From Symsagittifera roscoffensis (taxonomy: Eukaryota > Xenacoelomorpha > Acoela > Convolutidae), in assembly GCF_963678635.1 (NCBI RefSeq), contig NC_087066.1, positions 5,423,954-5,487,953 of the forward strand: a stretch of DNA of 64,000 bases, given 5' to 3'. A program made the translations under genes and the position numbers. Numbering within the stretch: the stretch's first letter is position 1; every line of letters begins with the position of its first letter. The notes under the pieces are model-generated. The model did not search any database. It was not told the DNA's origin and saw only the letters and a program-made list of their open reading frames with translations. Shown here piece by piece: positions 42,838-51,964 of this stretch.

Positions 42838-44750
42838 TTGAAAAAGAAAATTTAACTGATAAAATAAACTTATCAGGACCACAAACAAACGATTCAAAAT
42901 ACACAATAAATCAAGTTTTTGACCTCCATGACCCACTTGATACAATACCCTTATCTAAATTAGAAATTGAAAACATATTTCTCCCCCCAACAGAAACAAT
43001 TACAATTTCAACATTGAAACAATACCAAAATCTTGACCCAGTAATTAGACAACTAAAATCATGGCACAAATAAAAAACTAAACCCGTCAAGGCAGATACA
43101 ACTATTTTAGGAAATAAAACACTCCTCCGATATTTTCGAAAATTCAATAATACAACAATTAACGAAAACACAGACCTTCTAGAATACAAACTAAATGAAT
43201 CTACAGTTCCCTGTCTCCCTTTAAGTATGATTCTCATAGCTTTTAATATTTCACATACACAAAATATTAAAGGACACTCTGGATCAGAGAAAACATATTC
43301 AAATTTTATACAAAACTTTTATTTTCCAAATGCACCAATTTGGATAAAAGTACTATGCAATGACTGTATAGTATGTCAACTAAATAAACCTTACCCAAAT
43401 CAAAAACAAATAGCACAAAAACAAGATTTTAAAGGACAAAGTTTGTACTTTAACCATCGTATCTCATTTGATACTAAAGGACCAATTTCACCCTCATCCG
43501 AAGGAAACTCCTACATTATGGTAATTGTTGACGCATTTACACATTATGTAGCACTTAACCCAGTACCACATTGTAACGCTTATTATGCTTACACAACGCT
43601 TTATGAACACTGGATAGCAAAATTCGGACTACCAGAAATTTTAGTTACAGACAACGGTACAGAATTCATAAATAATGAAATCATCACACTATGTCATCTA
43701 TATAACATCAAACACAAACCACGTACATCTCACGCACCTTGGACAAACGGCTTAGTCGAAGGTATGAACCGTTCATTACAAGAATACCTCAGATGTATCA
43801 TCAATGGAAATGATACAAGATATACCGAATGGTCAGCAGATGTAAAACTATTTCCCTTAGCATATAATTCACAAATCACGACAACTTTAGGAATGTCACC
43901 ATATGAAATGGTTTTTAACCAAAAGCCACGCAAACCAATAATGTTTACAGCAAACTCTCATAAAAACGCACAAGGTTATTGTCAACCAAATAAAGACTCA
44001 ATTTGTTATAACCTACCATTACATACACACGATGAAGATCATTTTCATCACCCACAAATTCTTAAATTAGCCTCCGGTACACACACCGAATGGATTTTAA
44101 ACAGAGATAAAAAACACAATGAAATTTATCAAAAAGTAACAAAAAAGTTGTTACAAAGGCAAAATATTAATGAACAAATAAATTCACGCTTTACACCAGC
44201 CTCCGATTTAAAAATTGGAACATTTGTTTTAATACCCAATTTTAATACTCAAAAAGGAATTTCAAAAAAGTTACAACCCCTTCGTAAAGGACCATACCAA
44301 ATAATTACAAAACCCACTGATGTCACATATAAAATCACCGACTCAGACAAAAAAGAAATCGTTCAACACCGAAATAACCTATTACCTTATTATCCAAAAG
44401 AATACGCACTCCGCGAACTAACTCAATTATATTCTTTTACAGGTTTAAAAGTTATTCAAAATGACCCACATACGGAAAATACAACAAAGGAACAAAATGA
44501 TATTCATCTCGGAAATCAAAATACAAAATCAACCACCACAAAAAACAATACAAAAAATCTAGATCAAAATACATCTCAAAAAGAAAGAAAAAATAGAAAA
44601 ATGACAGAACAAATAATACCCCAAGAACAAATCGACAAATCAGAGCATAGAGAGTCTTCACGACTTAGAAATCAACCACGTAAAAATTATAAATTATTCA
44701 TCCCACAATCTAAAATATTAAAGAAAGTTGAATTTCAAAAACAACTTTAA
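42819..44750 (+). pseudogene. Integrase (one in-frame stop upstream of the core)
   Basis: The frame is open from 42819 to a TAA at 43071-43073 and again to 44750. Zinc-binding part ISHTQNIKGHSG ... CNDCIVCQ; catalytic residues in SFDTKGP, VTDNGTEF and NGLVEGMNR, the last two 35 residues apart (DD35E). The C-terminal module (IGTFVLIPNFN ... LRKGPYQIITKPTDVTYKI ... VQHRNNLLPYY) has a clear GPY. The last ~100 residues are Lys/Asn/Gln-rich. The core is intact from 43074 on. Confidence 0.85.
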
Positions 44751-45343
44751 TTCTACATTTAATAATCTTTGCACCTCTGAAACATTTTACACTTTCATTT
44801 TTCAAAATAACATGCTGACAAACACGCAGCGATTCTAGTTCATAATTAGCCAATAGGATTCATCCAATCCGTCACCTTCTCTAACTCTAACACAAACCAA
44901 CTAGACGAACGATATTAAACTCCAGGCATATCTCTAACTATAACTTTACGACCTCCAGGTCAAAAATAAGCAAACCACTCCAACTTGACAACTAAAATAA
45001 ATATAACCATAATATCATAACCCTCCCTTATCTAATAAACCAAAGATCAACAATATTTCCCCAACTCAGCCCTCAAATACCCCCCAAACAAATATGTTAA
45101 ATTAGCCTAAAGTAAAAGAACGACCATTTTAATTAGCCTAAAGTATAAAAATCTCAAAAATACCCCAGATCATTTGACAAATGAAAATAAAGACAAAGAA
45201 GACCTCCCGATCACCATAAAAATTGCCCCCAACAATTTTTCACAAAACTCAACCCACTTGTCAAAAAACCAATAAATAATCCGACCACACTTAAAAATTG
45301 CCCCAAACAACAAAAAATATTCGATCAAGAAGTCATTTCTTAA
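44751..45343 (+). other. Noncoding spacer between integrase and the small membrane ORFs
   Basis: A/C-rich and without a substantial open frame. It could hold splice acceptors for downstream ORFs; none stands out. Confidence 0.4.
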
Positions 45344-45574
45344 ATGCTCTTCTATCAAACAGTCACAAAAATTATCACAAACCTCAAACAATTTTTTACG
45401 ATACTTGAAACTTTCATAATATTTCTTTTTGATATCCTTGAATCTTTTCTAATAATCTTTATCATTTTTTGTAATGTTTTTTTAATTTTCTACACTATAT
45501 TCGAACTATTTCTCCAACTTTCAAAAACCCTTGATTATATCCACAGGTACGATTCATACAACTTGTCTAAATGA
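45344..45574 (+). CDS. Tiny hydrophobic ORF a
   Basis: 76 residues, of which ~20-60 are an almost unbroken Phe/Ile/Leu stretch (TFIIFLFDILESFLIIFIIFC). It probably spans the membrane once or twice. Its TGA overlaps the next ATG (ATGA at 45571-45574). Unknown family; a viroporin-like accessory protein is a guess. Confidence 0.45.
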   Translation: MLFYQTVTKIITNLKQFFTILETFIIFLFDILESFLIIFIIFCNVFLIFYTIFELFLQLSKTLDYIHRYDSYNLSK

Positions 45575-45759
45575 TACGAACTATTTTCAGTAGAACTGAT
45601 ATTTTTCTACTTTTTGTAATTTTCATAACATTTCTATCATCCCTCATTTTGACCATATGCAAATGTATAAAGAAAGCAATCATCACATTCGCTCTAGCAA
45701 CAATCCTCCTAATTCTTTTCTTAGAAGAAAACTATAATAAACATAAACTTTTTCACTAA
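45571..45759 (+). CDS. Tiny hydrophobic ORF b
   Basis: 62 residues with two predicted membrane segments (IFLLFVIFITFLSSLILTI and AIITFALATILLILFL) separated by CKCIKK. It overlaps ORF a by ATGA, which suggests coupled translation. Unknown family. Confidence 0.45.
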   Translation: MIRTIFSRTDIFLLFVIFITFLSSLILTICKCIKKAIITFALATILLILFLEENYNKHKLFH

Positions 45760-45767
45760 AAGAATAG

Positions 45768-46901
45768 ACCAAAAAACTATCAAAAATTGCTACCCAACAG
45801 TCACAAAATCAGTCTTCACCGACATCATCCCAAAATAATCCAACAACACCTTCAACTACCCAAAATCCTCAAACATCTACACGAATTTCCTTTCAAGATA
45901 ACCCATACACTTTTGAAGAACGACATGCTCGTTTATCAGAACCACTAGAACCAGTTCAACGACGAGCACCTCTAAGCGAACCAACATATAACTTATACCC
46001 AACACTACCACAAGAATTAAGTAGAATAAGAAATCCTAGTCAAAACCAAAATACAGTCGAAATAAATAGACAAATTATACATCCTCGACGAAACAGAAAT
46101 TTTCAAACTCCCCGAGTTCATTTTGATATACCTCAATCCCCATCACAAAACACTCCAGAAAACCCCATTGGTATATTACCAGAAACCCCTACGCTTCTTT
46201 CACAACGTAGCACCTCAAGCCTACCATCAGATTACTTAGGTTCAACACCAACATCTGAACAAATAGGTGAAAATCCCTTTAACCCCCCAAACCAGGCATC
46301 ACGACTACCATATTGGACAACACATTCATTTACACAAGGTGAACTAAATTTAGTCAATGATCCAATAGATATTTCTTCGGATACAACAACATCCTCATCA
46401 CTACCAGAAACATCATCACTACCATCAACACCATCAATAAGCCAGATTTCACCACCACCTTTCAACTTAAATTTTCCAAATAATCTCGACGCCAGATATC
46501 GAGAACAATCATCAACAAATATCCCTTTAAGACTAGATTGGAATACATTTACAGCCCCTCCACCATTATTTGGACAACATCTAGAAAGTAATCGCCTTCA
46601 CAACTGGGCACTTAATAGATTACAATACCGACAAGACATTCACGACGATATCCGTGATCACAATATCCAAATACTCCAACAAAACAGTTTACAACTAAAG
46701 TTTGAAATCACAGTTAAATTAAACAATATTACTCAACATCCCTACCCATTAAATCCACCAAACATAACAGCTCAATCACTACCACCACCATTTATAACCA
46801 CTGAAGTAATATATAAATACGACAGATATACCAAAAAGACAATTGGTTACATCACATTTTATAACCCATACTCAGGATTATCATACACATGTATATTCTA
46901 A
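45768..46901 (+). CDS. Met-less ~377-codon ORF upstream of env
   Basis: Open frame from just after TAG 45765-45767 to TAA 46899-46901 without a single Met codon, so it was reached by splicing, by non-AUG initiation, or it lost its start. The first ~240 residues are Pro/Ser/Thr/Gln/Asn-rich (QSSPTSSQNNPTTPSTTQ, SSLPETSSLPSTPS). The last ~130 look folded (LRLDWNTFTAPPPLFG, LQLKFEITVKLNNITQ, YDRYTKKTIGYITFYNP). It overlaps the env start by 13 bases in another frame. No family recognised. Confidence 0.65.
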   Translation, partial: TKKLSKIATQQSQNQSSPTSSQNNPTTPSTTQNPQTSTRISFQDNPYTFEERHARLSEPLEPVQRRAPLSEPTYNLYPTLPQELSRIRNPSQNQNTVEINRQIIHPRRNRNFQTPRVHFDIPQSPSQNTPENPIGILPETPTLLSQRSTSSLPSDYLGSTPTSEQIGENPFNPPNQASRLPYWTTHSFTQGELNLVNDPIDISSDTTTSSSLPETSSLPSTPSISQISPPPFNLNFPNNLDARYREQSSTNIPLRLDWNTFTAPPPLFGQHLESNRLHNWALNRLQYRQDIHDDIRDHNIQILQQNSLQLKFEITVKLNNITQHPYPLNPPNITAQSLPPPFITTEVIYKYDRYTKKTIGYITFYNPYSGLSYTCIF

Positions 46902-49900
46902 AATTATTAATTTTTTTCCAACTCCTTTTTCTAGTAATAGCAAATCAAAACATAAACCCTTCTCCCCGCACAGGACCCCAAGATTTATTAGTAACACATT
47001 ACGATTGTGAAGAAAACGAACAAAAAACACTACACAAGTATGCAATAAATCAAGTATCACAATGCGAAACAGAACCCCAAGCCATAGAAACTACAAATGT
47101 AATAGCAACACTTTATTCAAAAGCCCGAGCGACTACAGTTATAGGATATAAATTCACAGCAACATTTTCTGAAAAGAAAGTACATTGTTCACAAGTCTCA
47201 AACGGAAATAAAAACCGACTTGACCATGAATCATTCTACCAGAGTAATATAGAACGACTTTTACATCTCAATCCCGAAGATTGTAAAAACGAGTTACTCC
47301 GACTAAATATCACAAAAAATAAAAACACAGATAGAAAGTTAGTCTATTTCCAAGTTTTTTCAGATTCTGTACATCAAGCAGAACTTGAAAGATATCAAGG
47401 ACATATAAAATTAGATGAAAAATACGCATATAACGGCGCACACGGACGATTAACCTATGACATACACGATAAACACTGGATACCACACATTGGTATAAAT
47501 GACCCATCAAACTGCAAAGCAGACACAAAAAATAAAGGATACCAAAAAATAATGTTTTTCGATTGGAAAATACAACTCGAAAAAATACAACTCACACGAG
47601 ATTTATCAGACAACACAATGATCTATCAAGGAATCAGATTACCTTGTAAAAATGATCAATGTTATTGCGACCCTACAACACGAACACAAGCAACAATTGT
47701 TTGGTTCCCTGAAGACACATGTACAACATTTCAAGTAGCAAAAATACACGCTCGTATGATAAAATTTCACGAAAAATATTTTATACAATCAATACCATAT
47801 GAACAAGTAAATCCATTACGAAAAATAAGTTCTAATTTCCGAAACATTCAAAATATAGAAAATAAATTAACACGTTTTCAAATATATCAAGAGACAGAAC
47901 TTGCATGTAAATACAGAAACCCACTTCACATAACACAATACTCTGAAATATTAGTTGAATACGAAAATGGATTCGACATGACCACTGGAAAACTAAAAGT
48001 CGACCCATACGCCACAAGTCATCCTCCAAATGAAGGAACATCATACATACCAGTTCATTTTCAAAAGAATACAGGTCAACCTGGTGGACATTTAAAGCCC
48101 CAAGACGATCAAAGCACACGTTTACAAGAACTATCACTAATGAATAGTACATATTTCGGTAATATCCACTATGATATTCACTTAGATATGAAACTAGACT
48201 ACACGATTAGCCGAATTTTTCAAGAAATGTCACTCTCCGAATTAGAAACACTACACCAACTATGCGAATTAGAAAGAACACAAATATTACAATCACTTGC
48301 ACTAGCAGTATTTAAAATACCCTACGCAGGATATTTACTATCAGGAAATAGATCAAATTTTTTAGACTATGAAGGAAACATCTTATGGTTTTATACTTGT
48401 ACTAAAAAAGTATCACCACTATACGTTTTTGAAGACAAACGATGCTATAAAAGAATCCCTATCTTTTATAAGAACAAAGTACATTTCGTTGACACACTTT
48501 CACGAAGAACCTATTTCTGGGATACCGCAGTCCCATGTGGATCAGAAAATAGCCACAATGTAGTACAACTAAACCCTGATGAAGATAAATATTACCTTCT
48601 CACCCCATATCCCACATTAATGCAATCACTCAAAAAAATTTCACCAGAAAGCATTCGCGCTATTGCTCGAAACCCAAATATAGACTTACAATCAATAGGA
48701 ATATATTCAAAGTCAGATATTCAACATCACATTCGAACACAACAATTCCAAGAATTATTAACACAAATGGACACTATACAAAGACAATCAATTGACCAAA
48801 ACTTACGCAAACTTGCAGAAACCGCAGGATTTGCAGACATCTATACGCAAGACTATAGCGGATATTTTAAAGACATTAAAGATTATATATATCTAAACGG
48901 TGAAAAATACCGTCCCCAAGATATATCACCTATCAATATTTTTAGCTTTGTTACACTCAAGAATGAAATTCTTGATTTTCTAGGATGGCCCTATTACATC
49001 TTAGAAAAATTGACTATTTTATACGCAATGTTTAACTTTATTAGATTTCTTTTTTCACTCTTAAAAGGAATCTATAACACATGTGCTATACACACACAAG
49101 TCAATAGACAAGCAAGCGTAGCACGCATACTCTTTGCAGGATTTTTTGGAATTTTTTCTACATCAATAAACAAAATTCTTTTAGACGCACAAATAAAAGA
49201 ATATAACACAAAAATAGCAACCAGACAGAACACATACGACGAAGAACATAACAATGTAGACACAACGCCAACAGCACCACAGTTACCACACCTACCACAT
49301 AACCATCCATTATCCCCTCACGACACTAACGAGACACGTAACTTTGTAGACGAATACGTTTTAATGCCTACCCTTCCTTGGACCTCATATTATCATTTTA
49401 CTAATCCCCTTTGCTTACCATTATCTAACACTCACATCGATATAGAACGAAATAAGGACATGCTATATCGACTCACTACACCACTAACATCTAGACAATT
49501 TACCTACATTGGATATAAAAAATCACTAAAAACACACACTGCACCCCGAGCTAATGAATATACACTAGAATATTACGATCATAACATCATCAGAGCTAAC
49601 CAAGATCAATTCTTAGACGACGATCGCTTCGCTAACCCACAAATCACCGAGAAATTTTTCATTAAAACACCATATGTATTTACACTAAATATCTTCGATC
49701 GCAAGTTTGACCACATTATTTCAGAAGCACTAACAGACACACAAGCCTACGAAAGTTTTAAAGAACGCTTCCAAATATTTTCACTAACCTTTCATTTCCT
49801 TGCACCACATGAAAGAGATTTGCACTGCTCACACGATATTATGTTGCGCACTAAACAAACACACACATATACTTATTATCGTTTCATCCAAAATCACTTT

Positions 49901-50374
49901 GACCTACACACTCCCTCCAGACAACCACACCATCGTTTTCAATTCATCAATTCCAAATACACCTCACCATTCTTTCTTAACTTCACATATTGTATTAAAG
50001 ATACTAACCTTCATGGTATTCTTCGAAATTATGATCCCATAACCCAAATGTACATTTTTTGTCCAATCACCAAGACCTTCAACGCAGAAGAATCCCGACC
50101 CTTCCTTATCCCACACGAGTTTGTACAACCTATAGAAATCCCCATTTTAGAATTCATCCATAACACTAAATTCAATCACAAATTATATAATCTAATCCAA
50201 AACACACCCTATGAATTTGCAGTTGGCACTGAAGAACTAACCAACATTAAAGCACTTCAATTGCTTTGGCCACTGCTTCAAACTAAAAATATCATCCGCA
50301 TTTTAGCTAAATTACTAACAACTTCAGATCTCATCCACGACATCTTCCCCCACGGTTTCTTCCCCGACGACTAA
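46889..50374 (+). CDS. Envelope-like glycoprotein with a long C-terminal extension
   Basis: 1161 residues. Signal peptide at 1-18 (LKLLIFFQLLFLVIA). The ectodomain to ~690 is Cys-containing with several N-X-S/T sites. Hydrophobic membrane region ~697-727 (FLGWPYYILEKLTILYAMFN...), with a second hydrophobic stretch at ~747-763. Then a Pro/His-rich linker and a ~330-residue C-terminal domain of unknown fold. Overall plan and the early YDC...SQC spacing recall glycoproteins of negative-strand chuviruses captured by other retroelements; this is tentative. Residues 858-1161 are repeated as two extra ORFs downstream. TAA is followed at once by CAG|GTAAGT. Confidence 0.7.
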   Translation: MYILKLLIFFQLLFLVIANQNINPSPRTGPQDLLVTHYDCEENEQKTLHKYAINQVSQCETEPQAIETTNVIATLYSKARATTVIGYKFTATFSEKKVHCSQVSNGNKNRLDHESFYQSNIERLLHLNPEDCKNELLRLNITKNKNTDRKLVYFQVFSDSVHQAELERYQGHIKLDEKYAYNGAHGRLTYDIHDKHWIPHIGINDPSNCKADTKNKGYQKIMFFDWKIQLEKIQLTRDLSDNTMIYQGIRLPCKNDQCYCDPTTRTQATIVWFPEDTCTTFQVAKIHARMIKFHEKYFIQSIPYEQVNPLRKISSNFRNIQNIENKLTRFQIYQETELACKYRNPLHITQYSEILVEYENGFDMTTGKLKVDPYATSHPPNEGTSYIPVHFQKNTGQPGGHLKPQDDQSTRLQELSLMNSTYFGNIHYDIHLDMKLDYTISRIFQEMSLSELETLHQLCELERTQILQSLALAVFKIPYAGYLLSGNRSNFLDYEGNILWFYTCTKKVSPLYVFEDKRCYKRIPIFYKNKVHFVDTLSRRTYFWDTAVPCGSENSHNVVQLNPDEDKYYLLTPYPTLMQSLKKISPESIRAIARNPNIDLQSIGIYSKSDIQHHIRTQQFQELLTQMDTIQRQSIDQNLRKLAETAGFADIYTQDYSGYFKDIKDYIYLNGEKYRPQDISPINIFSFVTLKNEILDFLGWPYYILEKLTILYAMFNFIRFLFSLLKGIYNTCAIHTQVNRQASVARILFAGFFGIFSTSINKILLDAQIKEYNTKIATRQNTYDEEHNNVDTTPTAPQLPHLPHNHPLSPHDTNETRNFVDEYVLMPTLPWTSYYHFTNPLCLPLSNTHIDIERNKDMLYRLTTPLTSRQFTYIGYKKSLKTHTAPRANEYTLEYYDHNIIRANQDQFLDDDRFANPQITEKFFIKTPYVFTLNIFDRKFDHIISEALTDTQAYESFKERFQIFSLTFHFLAPHERDLHCSHDIMLRTKQTHTYTYYRFIQNHFDLHTPSRQPHHRFQFINSKYTSPFFLNFTYCIKDTNLHGILRNYDPITQMYIFCPITKTFNAEESRPFLIPHEFVQPIEIPILEFIHNTKFNHKLYNLIQNTPYEFAVGTEELTNIKALQLLWPLLQTKNIIRILAKLLTTSDLIHDIFPHGFFPDD

Positions 50375-51964
50375 CAGGTAAGTATGAATTATACATATTA
50401 CTAACTAATTTAAATATTAGAAACTCACCATTCTTTATCCATGTTTTCTTTAGAATTTTAGCCTTCATCCAACGATCATCTGAAAAATTCACAAAAGAAA
50501 AATAAAAAATAGCAAACTTCTTCAAAACTGTTTAAAACCCTATTGAATTTTTGCACCAACAATTAAATAAATATAATACCAATGCAGTAATTTAATTTAT
50601 AAATTTTTCCCCCACAAGCAGTAAATCTAATAATGATGAAAATTTGTAACTCAATTTTCCCCAACAACTAGCAGTAAAATTGAAATTCTATGTAGTAAAT
50701 TAATAAGAAGCAAATGCAGTACTAACCTTTTGATATTTCCATTCACTCGCACAAGAATTCTATCCAAACTCGCACAGCTCGCCCACGAAGAATTGTTTAA
50801 ATAATGAATTTCAGTTTCAAGCTTTCACAACTCAACAACTCTAACATACGATAACAAGTTTCAAACTTTCCTTTAACCCGGTTGGAAAGGAATTATATAC
50901 TAAACAAAACTAACCAATGCAGCTTACTAAACACCACAACACATAGCATAACAGCATGACTAAGAAAAAGGAAACCAACGGTACCCAAACCGGATTAACC
51001 CAGTTTAAAACTGGATAATTTATTCTTTTGAAGACTATTATAAAGTCTAAGAAAGAAATAATAAAACACAAAAAAGTCGAAAGACAAACCCATACCACAA
51101 ACAATTTGATTTTTGAAAAAAGGACACAACCAACAAAACATAAGAAAAACCACAACAAACCCAACATAAAACGTTGTCACATAACAGGACCTCTCACAAA
51201 AACCGCATGCAATCATACTCCCACTCCTGGCCTAACCCACCAGGAAGGACGTCCTGAGCATGCTCTATAGCCGGCCTAACCCACCGTGCTACATCCACGC
51301 TTTGTGACCACACTCCTATTTTTAATAAGAGCTACTCAAGGGTGAGTAACTCTTCAAAATAACTGAACTAAAACAAAAAGCTTTTGTGAAAACAACTAAC
51401 TAAAATCATAATTAAAAAATATTAAACTAATAAAAGTTTTATAAAATGTAAATTACATTATGCAATACATAGATCAGAATACAACACCAAGGACGAACAT
51501 CCAAAGACAAAACGACCTCACTACACTCGAGAAAGAATGGCCAACTACAATCAATATGCAGCTCACAATCACAACTCAAAGGATTTAGAGTACGACTTGA
51601 CTTCGCAGAAAAGGACTTCATTGAACTAGACCAATGACCACCTCGATGTTCAAGTATACGTACAGATCCGAGTAACCAGGCATCCCCTCCACGCACAATC
51701 TCCACGCCATTCCTAGACAAGATCAAAACACAAAGAAGTTCTCATCAATGAAACAGAAAAACCTGACATAGCCAACCATTCTGAAATCAGATTTGAGTTT
51801 GTTGCGAAAACCCAGTCGTTGTCTTGAGAAGACACAACGATTGAATCTGGGACTTCTCTAATAAGAAGACCCAGAAGAAATAAGATGTTCGCCAAATACC
51901 AACGTCCATCATCCATCCTTCGAATTGCAGAAAAACTATTCTAAAAAACTCTGTAAAACCCGGA
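49424..51964 (+). repeat. 2541-bp tandem unit 1
   Basis: First of three head-to-tail copies, starting inside env (near codon 846) and running to ...CTCTGTAAAACCCGGAT. The 5' part codes for the env C-terminal domain. The remaining ~1.6 kb is noncoding, with a hairpin around CTCCTGG...CCAGGAAG (~51230), GGCCTAACCCACC twice and a second hairpin near 51330. Confidence 0.93.
50378..50453 (+). other. Possible 76-bp intron directly after env
   Basis: Donor CAG|GTAAGT three bases after the stop, branch-like TACTAACTAA at ~50398, acceptor TTTTCTTTAG at 50453. Present in every 2541-bp unit (52919-52994, 55460-55535; the third has GTAAGTTT). Confidence 0.45.

Noticed and set aside
50910-51270. Hydrophobic minus-strand and Lys-rich plus-strand small frames in the 3' part of each 2541-bp unit
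   Set aside because: Opposite-strand mirrors of one A-rich stretch, repeated only through the tandem triplication.
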